Source of the DNA: Actinacidiphila epipremni
Lineage (GTDB): Bacteria > Actinomycetota > Actinomycetes > Streptomycetales > Streptomycetaceae
Direction: 5' to 3'
Assembly: GCF_012034175.1 (NCBI RefSeq)
Contig: NZ_JAATEJ010000005.1
Span: 1 to 64,000, forward strand
DNA: 64,000 bases
Shown here: positions 11,801 to 19,682 of the stretch, in pieces
How positions within the stretch are numbered: the first letter of the stretch is position 1
Layout: each line of letters starts with the position of its first letter
Translations under genes and position numbers: made by a program
Notes under the pieces: model-generated
What the model was told of the DNA's origin: nothing
Database searches by the model: none
The model's input: the letters and a program-made list of their open reading frames with translations, nothing else

Positions 11801-14800
11801 CCTGGCCGCGGTGGCGACACCCGCGGGGGCGGCTGCGGCGCCGCCGCACGGGGTGCTGCCCGGGCAGCGCCCGGGGTCGGAGGTGCCCGCCGGCACCGGC
11901 TCGGGTGGCGGGCGCGGGGCGGGAGCGCAATCCGGACGCGGGTCGGGAGACGCAGCCGGACGCGGGGCAGGAGCCGGAGCCGGACGCAGGGCCGGAGCCG
12001 AACCCGGACGCGGGGCAGGAGACGGGCCCGAGACGGATGCCGGAGACGGACGCGTAACCGGACCCGAGGACGAAGCCCGCGTGGTCGAGTCGGCTCTCGC
12101 CGCTCTGCTGGCCGGCGAGACGGGGATCGGCGGGGCACCCGTCTCCCTGGCCGGGCTCGCCCGGCGGTGGCGTGCGGCCGAGGAGTGGCAGCCCCTGCTG
12201 GCGCTCTGGTGCGACTGGCTCGCCGACCGCAGGGTGCTCAGCCGGGGAGGCGCCGGGTACGCCGCCGGGCCGCGCATGGCCGAGGCCGTCCGCGGCGCCG
12301 GGACCGGTGCCGTAGCCGAGGCCGGGGGGCGGCTGGCCGGTGTCGCACGGCAGTTGACGGCCAGGAGCGCCGATCTGGCCGCCGTCGTCCGGGGCGAGCT
12401 GGACGCGGGCGCCCTGCTGGACGACCCCGTCCTCGCCCCATCCGCGCTGGCGTCCGCGCCCGGCGATCCGGCCGGCGCGCCGGCCCAGGCGCTGGACGAC
12501 CTCGGCGCGGACCGCCCGCTGAAGGTTGGCGTCCTCACCGCGGGCGCCTGGCCGGACCGGTGTCCGGCGCCGCACCGTTTCACGCTGCTCGGCGTACCGG
12601 GCCGCCCCGAGCCCGCGCACGCCGGGAGTCCGGCCGGCCGGCCGCGTGTCCGGCGGCTGACCGGCGGGCTCGTACCGGACGACCTGCTCGCGGCGTTCGA
12701 CGTCGTCGTGGCGGACAACGCCCTGCACACCTTCCCCGACCCGGCGACCGGTGTGGGCCTCGCCGCGCTGCTGCTGGCGCCCGGCGGCACGCTGCTGGCG
12801 CGGGAGCGGACCGGGCTGCCGCCGCTCGCGCTGATCGCCGCGGCCGTACCGACCCGCGGCTTCAGCACCCTCGACCCCGTACGCCGGGAGCGGCGCACCT
12901 CGCTGCTGCGGCCGGACGAGTGGGAGCGCCTGCTGTCCGCGCACGGCCTCGCCCCGGTGTCCTGCGCCCCTCCCCCGCCCGGCGGGCAGGTGCTGCTGCG
13001 GGCGGCGAAGGCCGAAGGCGCCGGGCTGCCGCCGGGAGCGGAGCTGCGGGAGTGGCTGGCGGCCCGGCTGCCAGCCGCGATGCTCCCCGACCAGCTGCTG
13101 GCCGTCCCGGCGCTGCCGGTGACCGGCAACGGCAAGGTGGACCGGGCGGCCCTGGCCCGGCTGCTGCCCGAGCCCGAGGACACGGCCGCGGACGCCGACC
13201 CCCCGCGCGGGCCGGCCGAGCACGCGCTGGCGGCTGTGTGGCGCGAGCTGCTGGGGCTCTCCCGGGTGGGGCGCGACCAGAACTTCTTCGGCCTCGGCGG
13301 CGACTCCCTGCTCGCCACCCGGCTGGTGAGCAGGCTGCGGGCCGGCGGCTTCAGCGTCGACCTGAGCGCGGTCTTCGCCGCCCCGGTGCTGTGCGACCTG
13401 GCACGGCACCTCACCCCGGAGCCGCCGCGGGACGGCCGCCGGCAGGACCCCGGCGTGGTCGCGGACCCGGCACACCGCCACGACCCCTTCCCGCTCACCG
13501 ACGTCCAGCGCGCCTACTGGGCCGGGCGCGCCGCCGGGATGCCGCTGGGCGGCGTGGGAGCCCACTACTACCTGGAGTTCGACGGCGCAGGACTGGACCT
13601 GGGCAGGCTGGAGAAGGCCTACAACCAGCTCGTCGCCCGCCACGAGATGCTGCGCTGCGTCGTGGACGAGCACGGCGACCAGCGCATCCTCGCCGAGGTG
13701 CCCCAGGCGGCGATCGCGGTCACGCACGCGGCGCCCGGCTGCCGCGAGGCCGCCCTCGCCGACCTGCGGGCGGCCATGTCGCACCAGGTCCGCGACCCGG
13801 GCCGGTGGCCGCTGCTCGACCTGCGCGCGGTGGTCTACGAGCGGGACGGCGAGCAGCGGGTGCGGCTCGGCGTCAGCCTGGAGAACCTCGTCCTCGACGG
13901 GCGCAGCATGTCGACGGTGCTCGCCGAGCTCGGCCGCCTCTACCGCGATCCGGCCGCCGTGCTGCCGGCCGTCGACGGGCTGTCCTTCCGCGACTACGTG
14001 CTGGGGACCGCCCCCTCGGACGCCGAGCTGGAGGCCGCCGGACGGTACTGGTCCGACCGGCTCCCCGACCTGCCCCCCGCACCCGCCCTGCCGCTCGCCG
14101 TCCCTCCGTCCGCGGTGCCCGCGCCGCGCTTCGTACGGCGCTCCGGCCTGCTGCCCGCCGACCGCTGGCAGGCGGTCACCGAACGGGCCGGGCGGTACGG
14201 CCTCACCCCGTCCGCGGTACTGCTCACCTGCTACGCCGAAGTGCTGGGGATGTGGAGCGGTCGCCGCGACCTCACGGTGAACCTGACGCTCTTCGACCGC
14301 CGCGAGGTCCATCCGGCCGTCCACGACATCGTGGGCGACTTCACCTCGCTGCTGCCGCTCGCCTACCGGCCCGAGCAGGGCGCGGGCTTCCTGGACCGCG
14401 CCCGCGCCCTCCAGCACCGGCTGGGCCAGGACCTCGGCCACCGCGCCTGGTCGTCCGTGCGGGTGGCCCGCGAGCTGGCCAAGGCCGGCGGCCCGGCGGA
14501 CGGGGCGCTGCCCGTCGTCTTCACCAGCGCGCTGGGCACCGCGCCCGAGCTGTCCTTCGACCTGTCCGAGTGGCTGCTGCCCAAGGTGTGGTCGGTGTCG
14601 CAGACCCCGCAGACCTGGCTCGACAACCAGGTCTACGACTCCCCGTCCGGGCTGCACTACGACTGGGACGCGGTCGAGCAGCTCCTGCCGCCCGCCGTCC
14701 TCGACCCGATGTTCGCCGCGTACGGGCGCCTGCTCGACTGGCTCTCGGCGGCCGACTGGGACACCGCCGTCCCCGATCTGCTGCCGCAAGAGCAGCGCGC

Positions 14801-17800
14801 GGTCCGCGAGGCCGTCAACGCGACCGCCGCCGCGCTGCCGGACTGCACCCTGCACGAGGGGTTCTTCGCGCAGGCCCGCCGGGACCCCGGCCGGACCGCC
14901 TGCGTGGGCGCGGGCGGCCCGCTGACGTACGGCGAACTGGCCGGCCGCGCTTTGCGGTTGGCCGGGCGGCTGCGCGCGGCGGGGGTCGCCGAGGGGGCCG
15001 CGGTCGCAGTGAGCGTGCCCAGGGGGCCCGGGCAGCTGGTCGCGGTGCTGGGGGTGCTCGCGGCCGGCGCGGCCTACGTCCCGGTCGGGTACGGCCTGCC
15101 GGCCCTCCGCCGGGAGCGCCTGTACCGCAGCGCGGGCGTCTGCTGCGTGCTGACGGCGGGCGGCGGCGTGGCATCTGACGCCGTTCCGGACGGCGTCGAG
15201 GTCGTGGACGTCACGGAGTGCTCCCCGGTGGGGGCGTTGCCGGGGCCGGTGGCGGTGGATCCGGGCGGGCCGGCGTATGTGATCTTCACCTCCGGTTCCA
15301 CGGGTGAGCCCAAGGGCGTGGAGATGACGCACCGGGCCGCGATGAACACCGTCACCGACGTGGTGCGACGCTTCGGCATCGGCCCCGGCGACCGCGTCCT
15401 GACCGTCTCCGCCCTCGACTTCGACCTCTCGGTCTTCGACATCTTCGGCATCCTCGGCCAAGGCGGCACCCTCGTCCTGGTCGGCGAGGACGAGCGGCGC
15501 GACCCCGAACGCTGGGTCGAGTCGGCCAACGCGCACGGGGTCACGGTGTGGAACAGCGCGCCCACCCTGCTGGACATGCTGCTGCTCACCGCCGACACCA
15601 CCCCCTTGACCGCGCCGCTGCGGCTGGCCCTGGTCTCCGGCGACTGGGTCCCCCTCGACCTCAAGCCCCGTCTCACCGCCCACCGCGCCGCCTGCCGCCT
15701 GGTCGCACTCGGCGGCGCCACCGAGGCGGGCATCTGGTCCAACTTCTGGGACATCACGCACCTCGACCCCGCCTGGACCTCCATCCCCTACGGCCGCCCG
15801 CTGGCCAACCAGCGCTTCCGCGTCGTCGACCCCTTCGGACAGGACTGCCCCGACCTCGTCCCCGGCGAACTATGGATCGGCGGCACCAGCCTGGCCACCG
15901 GCTACCGAAACGACCCCGCCCACACCGCCCGGAGCTTCGTCCACCACCACGGCAACCGCTGGTACCGCACCGGCGACCTCGCCCGCTACCTCACCGACGG
16001 CACCCTCGAATTCCTCGGCCGCACCGACCACCAACTCAAAATCAACGGCCACCGCACCGAACCCGCGGAAATCGAAACCACCCTCGAAAGCCACCCGGCC
16101 GTCCGCCGTGCCGTCGTGACGGCGGAGCAGGCCGGCCCGCGGCGCCGGCTGGTGGCCCATGCCGTACCGGCCGGCGGCCCGGCCGTGCCGGACGACCTTT
16201 TGCCCTTCCTCCGCGAGCGGCTGCCCCGGCATGCGGTGCCAGAAGCCGTCCTGCTGTACGAGGAGTTGCCGCTCACCGCGAACGGCAAGGTCGACCGGGC
16301 GGCGCTGGCGGCACGGGCGGCGGCCGGTACCGCGGGCGCCGCCGGTGAGGCGCCGCGTACGGATGCCGAGCGGCTGGTGGCGGCGGTGTGGTCCGACCTG
16401 CTGGCTGTGCCCGAGCCGACCCGCGAGCAGGACTTCTTCCGGCTCGGCGGGGACTCGCTGCTGGCGACCAAGGCGGTGGCCCGGCTGCGTGCGGCCGGCG
16501 TGACCGGTGCCGAGCTCGGCGCACTGTTCACCTCGCCGGTCCTCGCCGACTTCGCCGCCGGCCTCACGGTGGGGCGGGTGCGCGAGCGCGGCCCGGCCGT
16601 CACCGCGGATCCCGCCGCGCGCCATCTGCCCTTCCCGCCGACCGAGCTGCAGCGCGCCTACTGGGTCGGCCGTTCCGCCGCCTTCACCCTCGGCGGCGTC
16701 GGCTCGTACTACTACTGCGAGTTCGACGAGGAGGACCTCGACCCCGGCCGCCTCGAAGCGGCCTGGAACCGGCTGATCGACCGGCACGAGATGCTGCGCG
16801 CGGTGTTCGACGAGGACGGCCGGCAGCGGATCCTCCCGCAGGTGCCCCCGCTGGCCGTTCCGGTCGCCGTGGCCGCGGAGGGCGGCGCCGAAGCCGAACT
16901 GGCCGCGCTGCGGGCCGCGATGTCCCACCAGGTGCTCGACCCGGCCCGCTGGCCGCTGTTCGACGTCCGGGCCGTGCGCTACGGCAACCGGACCCGGGTC
17001 GGCATCGGCCTGGACTACCTGCTCGTCGACGGGCTGAGCATGATGGTCCTCTTCGCCGAACTCGACCTGCTCCAGCGCGATCCGGACGCCGAACTGCCAC
17101 CCGTCGGCGTGTCCTTCCGGGACTACGCCACCCAGGTGCAGCCGCCGCCCGCCGAGGCGGAGCGCTCACGCCGCTACTGGGCCCGGCACATCCCCGAGCT
17201 GCCGCCACCGCCCCGGCTGCCGCTCGCCACCGACCCCGCCGCGGTCGTCCGCCCGCGGTTCGAGCGCCGCGAGACCTGGCTGGACGCCGGACGGTGGCAG
17301 GCGCTGCGGGACCGGGCGCGGCAGCACGGCTGCACGCCCTCCGCGGTGCTGTTCGCCTGCTTCGCCGAGGTGCTGGGGGCGTGGAGCAGCCGCCGCGACC
17401 TCACCGTGGCGCTCACCCTCTTCGACCGGCGCGAGGTCCACCCCGACATCGACCGGGTGCTCGGCGACTTCACGTCGCTGCTGCCGGTGGCCCACCGCCC
17501 GGCGCCCGGGGAGTCCTTCGGGCAGCGGCTGCGGGGGCTGCAGGAGCGGCTGTGGCGCGACCTGGACCACCGGGGCGCGCCCGTCCTGGAGCTGCTGCGC
17601 GAGGCGGCGGGGCCGCGGGCGGGCACCGAGGCCGCGCTGCCGGTGGTCTTCACCAGCGCCCTCGGGGTGGACGACACGCTCAGCGACGGCCTGCGCCGGC
17701 CGGTGTGGAGCGTGTCGCAGACGCCGCAGGTCTGGCTGGACGAGCAGGTGATGGCGCGGGACGGCGGGCTGCTGCTCACGTGGGACGCGGCGGCGGAGCT

Positions 17801-19682
17801 CTTCCCCGCCGGGATGCTCGACGCCATGTTCGCCGCGCACGACCGCCTCCTGGACTGGGTGTGCTCGTCCGACTGGTCCGGCGGGCCGCCCGATCTGCTG
17901 CCGCGGGAGCAGCGCGCGGTCCGCGAGGCCGTCAACGCGACCGCCGCCGCGCTGCCCGACAACGCCCTGCACGAGGGGTTCTTCGCGCAGGCCCGGCAGC
18001 ACCCCGGCCGGACCGCCTGCGTGGGCGCGGGCGGTCCGCTGACGTACGGCGAACTGGCCGACCGCGCGCTGCGGATCGCCGCCGGCCTGCGGGCGAGGGG
18101 CGTCCGGCCGGGCGAGCCGGTCGGGGTGACGCTGCCGAAGGGCCCGCGGCAGATCGCCGCGGTGCTGGGGGTGCTCGCGGCGGGCGCCGCCTACCTGCCG
18201 GTGGGTCCCGACCAGCCGCCCGTGCGCCGCGACCGGATGCTGGCCGCCGCGGGGGTCCGGCTGACGATCGGCGAGCAGGACGGGACCGAGGCCACGGGGG
18301 CGTTGCCGGGGCCGGTGGCGGTGGATCCGGGCGCGACCGCGTATGTGATCTTCACCTCCGGCTCCACGGGTGAGCCCAAGGGCGTGGAGATGACGCACCG
18401 GGCCGCGATGAACACCGTCACCGACGTCGTACGACGCTTCGGCATCGGCCCCGACGACCGCGTCCTGACCGTCTCCGCCCTCGACTTCGACCTCTCGGTC
18501 TTCGACGTCTTCGGCATCCTCGGCCAGGGCGGCACCCTCGTCCTCGTCGCGGAAGACGAACGACGCGACCCCGAACGCTGGCTGGAACTGGCGAACACCC
18601 ACCGGGTGACCGTGTGGAACAGCGTCCCCACGCTGCTGGACATGCTGCTCACCGCGGCTGACGCAGCCCCGTTGACCGCGCCGCTGCGGCTGGCCCTGGT
18701 CTCCGGCGACTGGGTCCCCCTCAACCTCAAGCCCCGTCTCGCCGCCCACCGCGCCGCCTCCCGCCTGGTCGCACTCGGCGGCGCCACCGAGGCGGGCATC
18801 TGGTCCAACTTCTGGGACATCACGCACCTCGACCCCGCCTGGACCTCCATCCCCTACGGCCGCCCGCTGGCCAACCAGCGCTTCCGCGTCGTCGACCCCT
18901 TCGGACAGGACTGCCCCGACCTCGTCCCCGGCGAACTATGGATCGGCGGCACCAGCCTGGCCACCGGCTACCGAAACGACCCCGCCCACACCGCCCGGAG
19001 CTTCGTCCACCACCACGGCAACCGCTGGTACCGCACCGGCGACCTCGCCCGCTACCTCACCGACGGCACCCTCGAATTCCTCGGCCGCACCGACCACCAA
19101 CTCAAAATCAACGGCCACCGCACCGAACCCGCGGAAATCGAAACCACCCTCCACGCCCATCCCGCGGTCCGCCGCGCCGTGGTCGTGCCCGCGGGGCAGC
19201 GCGGCAGCCGCCGCCTGCACGCCTTCGTCACCGCCACCGCGGACGGCGTGCACCCCGACGAGCTGCGGGACTTCGTACGGCAGCGGCTGCCCCGGCACGC
19301 CTGCCCGAGCGGCTACACCCTGCTGGACGAGCTGCCGCTCACCGCCAACGGCAAGATCGACCGGGCGGCCCTCGTGCCTCCGGCGCCCGGCGCCGCGGGG
19401 CCGGCGGACGAGCCGCCCCGCGGGCCGGTCGAGGAGGCCGTGGCCGCGGTGTGGGCCGCGGTGCTGCACCGCGAGTCGGTGCCGCGGGACGCCACCTTCT
19501 TCGCACTCGGCGGGGACAGCCTCCAGGCCACCCGCCTCGTGCAGCGCCTGCGCGCGGAGTTCCGCCGTGACATCCCGCTGCGCGAGCTGCTGGCAGAACC
19601 GACGGTCGCCGGGGTCGCCCGGCTCATCGCGTGCACGAACCCCGGCACCGAACACCACGACATGGAGGACGGCTCCCTGTGA
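8802..19682 (+). CDS. NRPS: ArCP-Cy-A(E-like)-PCP-Cy-A-PCP-Cy-A-PCP
   Basis: 3626-residue assembly-line enzyme. Approximate domain order: ArCP (CGMDSIRL, Ser near 48); Cy1 (112-540, DLLVADVAS); A1 (core near 707) split by a Gly/Arg-rich linker (1028-1087) and a degenerate methyltransferase-like, epimerase-type insert (1090-1410); PCP1 (Ser near 1502); Cy2 (1562-1990, ENLVLDGRS, Glu instead of the first Asp); A2 (core 2160); PCP2 (near 2550); Cy3 (DYLLVDGLS); A3 (core 3182); PCP3 (near 3572). Binding-pocket codes read DLYNLSLIW (A1) and DLFNLSLIW (A2, A3), all cysteine. It therefore adds and cyclises three cysteines on a salicyl starter, as HMWP2 and PchE do with fewer. The ATG has GGTGAGG almost touching it, so this start is less certain than others. 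Confidence 0.93.
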   Translation: MISPGQESSGTRGAQSSAVGAEAVRDAVAGLLGLAPGELPDDADLTDCGMDSIRLMSLAGWLRRHGVPVDFPVLAERPTLAAWTALAAAAAVPARRAPAAAAPAPAPGEPFDLTPVQHAYWIGRRDDQPLGGVGCHAYVELDGTAVEPDRLEAAVRAVLARHGMLRARFLPDGRQQVLPRSPWPGLTVYDLRAADHPEARLTAVRDRLSHRRLRVERGEVFDVRLSLLPGRRTRVHLDVDLLVADVASISIVLADLAAAYTTGALPPPGREAGDTSFARYLAERAGRRADRRAADRLYWRERLADLPGGPALPLAADPDRSGVPRFTRRQHWLAPDAWQRFSRRARDAGATPAMALGAAYAEVLGAWSESPRFLLGLPLFDRDSEYPESDGLVADFTDLLLVTADLSAAAPFPDRVRALQADFRSAAAHRAYSGVEVLRDLARTDPDRRRRAPVVFACTPGGALVPDQAVPVLGAPGWTVSQTPQVWLDHQVYGSAGGVDLCWDSVDALFPPGVVDDMFTAYRELVDRLCAAGTDWEQPVRAGLPARQRAVRERANATARPRLPRTLHQPFFAHAERFPERPALFTGGGAAVTYGELARRALGTAAALDGHGMRPGEPVAVTAVRGADQIAAVLGVLAAGGTYLPLGSGQPAERRRRILQRAGVRLVLGDRAEPSAAGPAVLATGALRGHEPLAGPVPVDPDAPAYVIFTSGTTGEPKGVTVSHAAAAGTVDDVNERFAVGPDDRVLAVSALDFDLSVYDVFGLLSAGGALVLVDEDRTRDPRAWAELMAGHRVTVWNSVPLLLDMLLTGTAGGAGADPAFGALRLALLSGDRIPPDLPPRLTRRAAGCRVIALGGATEAAIWSNLHEVTGPLPGWTSVPYGFPLANQRFRVVGPDGADRPDWVAGELLIGGAGLALGYMGDAELTARRFPVLQGERWYRTGDRGRYRPDGALEFLGRLDQQVKVRGVRTEPGEVEAALACHPAVGHCVVTVVDRGGGKSLAAVATPAGAAAAPPHGVLPGQRPGSEVPAGTGSGGGRGAGAQSGRGSGDAAGRGAGAGAGRRAGAEPGRGAGDGPETDAGDGRVTGPEDEARVVESALAALLAGETGIGGAPVSLAGLARRWRAAEEWQPLLALWCDWLADRRVLSRGGAGYAAGPRMAEAVRGAGTGAVAEAGGRLAGVARQLTARSADLAAVVRGELDAGALLDDPVLAPSALASAPGDPAGAPAQALDDLGADRPLKVGVLTAGAWPDRCPAPHRFTLLGVPGRPEPAHAGSPAGRPRVRRLTGGLVPDDLLAAFDVVVADNALHTFPDPATGVGLAALLLAPGGTLLARERTGLPPLALIAAAVPTRGFSTLDPVRRERRTSLLRPDEWERLLSAHGLAPVSCAPPPPGGQVLLRAAKAEGAGLPPGAELREWLAARLPAAMLPDQLLAVPALPVTGNGKVDRAALARLLPEPEDTAADADPPRGPAEHALAAVWRELLGLSRVGRDQNFFGLGGDSLLATRLVSRLRAGGFSVDLSAVFAAPVLCDLARHLTPEPPRDGRRQDPGVVADPAHRHDPFPLTDVQRAYWAGRAAGMPLGGVGAHYYLEFDGAGLDLGRLEKAYNQLVARHEMLRCVVDEHGDQRILAEVPQAAIAVTHAAPGCREAALADLRAAMSHQVRDPGRWPLLDLRAVVYERDGEQRVRLGVSLENLVLDGRSMSTVLAELGRLYRDPAAVLPAVDGLSFRDYVLGTAPSDAELEAAGRYWSDRLPDLPPAPALPLAVPPSAVPAPRFVRRSGLLPADRWQAVTERAGRYGLTPSAVLLTCYAEVLGMWSGRRDLTVNLTLFDRREVHPAVHDIVGDFTSLLPLAYRPEQGAGFLDRARALQHRLGQDLGHRAWSSVRVARELAKAGGPADGALPVVFTSALGTAPELSFDLSEWLLPKVWSVSQTPQTWLDNQVYDSPSGLHYDWDAVEQLLPPAVLDPMFAAYGRLLDWLSAADWDTAVPDLLPQEQRAVREAVNATAAALPDCTLHEGFFAQARRDPGRTACVGAGGPLTYGELAGRALRLAGRLRAAGVAEGAAVAVSVPRGPGQLVAVLGVLAAGAAYVPVGYGLPALRRERLYRSAGVCCVLTAGGGVASDAVPDGVEVVDVTECSPVGALPGPVAVDPGGPAYVIFTSGSTGEPKGVEMTHRAAMNTVTDVVRRFGIGPGDRVLTVSALDFDLSVFDIFGILGQGGTLVLVGEDERRDPERWVESANAHGVTVWNSAPTLLDMLLLTADTTPLTAPLRLALVSGDWVPLDLKPRLTAHRAACRLVALGGATEAGIWSNFWDITHLDPAWTSIPYGRPLANQRFRVVDPFGQDCPDLVPGELWIGGTSLATGYRNDPAHTARSFVHHHGNRWYRTGDLARYLTDGTLEFLGRTDHQLKINGHRTEPAEIETTLESHPAVRRAVVTAEQAGPRRRLVAHAVPAGGPAVPDDLLPFLRERLPRHAVPEAVLLYEELPLTANGKVDRAALAARAAAGTAGAAGEAPRTDAERLVAAVWSDLLAVPEPTREQDFFRLGGDSLLATKAVARLRAAGVTGAELGALFTSPVLADFAAGLTVGRVRERGPAVTADPAARHLPFPPTELQRAYWVGRSAAFTLGGVGSYYYCEFDEEDLDPGRLEAAWNRLIDRHEMLRAVFDEDGRQRILPQVPPLAVPVAVAAEGGAEAELAALRAAMSHQVLDPARWPLFDVRAVRYGNRTRVGIGLDYLLVDGLSMMVLFAELDLLQRDPDAELPPVGVSFRDYATQVQPPPAEAERSRRYWARHIPELPPPPRLPLATDPAAVVRPRFERRETWLDAGRWQALRDRARQHGCTPSAVLFACFAEVLGAWSSRRDLTVALTLFDRREVHPDIDRVLGDFTSLLPVAHRPAPGESFGQRLRGLQERLWRDLDHRGAPVLELLREAAGPRAGTEAALPVVFTSALGVDDTLSDGLRRPVWSVSQTPQVWLDEQVMARDGGLLLTWDAAAELFPAGMLDAMFAAHDRLLDWVCSSDWSGGPPDLLPREQRAVREAVNATAAALPDNALHEGFFAQARQHPGRTACVGAGGPLTYGELADRALRIAAGLRARGVRPGEPVGVTLPKGPRQIAAVLGVLAAGAAYLPVGPDQPPVRRDRMLAAAGVRLTIGEQDGTEATGALPGPVAVDPGATAYVIFTSGSTGEPKGVEMTHRAAMNTVTDVVRRFGIGPDDRVLTVSALDFDLSVFDVFGILGQGGTLVLVAEDERRDPERWLELANTHRVTVWNSVPTLLDMLLTAADAAPLTAPLRLALVSGDWVPLNLKPRLAAHRAASRLVALGGATEAGIWSNFWDITHLDPAWTSIPYGRPLANQRFRVVDPFGQDCPDLVPGELWIGGTSLATGYRNDPAHTARSFVHHHGNRWYRTGDLARYLTDGTLEFLGRTDHQLKINGHRTEPAEIETTLHAHPAVRRAVVVPAGQRGSRRLHAFVTATADGVHPDELRDFVRQRLPRHACPSGYTLLDELPLTANGKIDRAALVPPAPGAAGPADEPPRGPVEEAVAAVWAAVLHRESVPRDATFFALGGDSLQATRLVQRLRAEFRRDIPLRELLAEPTVAGVARLIACTNPGTEHHDMEDGSL
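11880..12064 (+). repeat. Degenerate GC-rich tandem repeat coding a Gly/Ala/Arg linker
   Basis: Imperfect short repeats of the ggacgcggggcaggagccgg kind lie between adenylation motif A8 and the inserted E-like domain of module 1. They encode runs such as GRGAGAGAG, probably a flexible linker. Length variation between strains is likely. Confidence 0.7.
15695..16085 (+). repeat. 391-bp direct repeat, copy 1 (A2 domain)
   Basis: This stretch of the A2 coding region is identical base for base, by eye, to 18761-19151 in A3, 3066 bases downstream (1022 codons, one module). Flanking parts of the two adenylation domains are also very similar. The repeat contains codons unusual for this DNA (CTA, AAA, CGA), hinting that a converted or imported segment was copied between modules. 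Confidence 0.9.
18761..19151 (+). repeat. 391-bp direct repeat, copy 2 (A3 domain)
   Basis: Second copy of the segment at 15695-16085, covering the adenylation region from motif A5 to A8 of module 3. Identity breaks at 18760 and 19152, which fits recent gene conversion or module duplication. Short-read assemblies may collapse it. Confidence 0.9.

Noticed and set aside
8808..15761. Reverse-strand open frame of 2317 codons opposite NRPS1
   Set aside because: It mirrors the GC-rich third positions of the NRPS gene, has a Gly/Arg/Pro-rich composition and no domain; an artefact of high GC.
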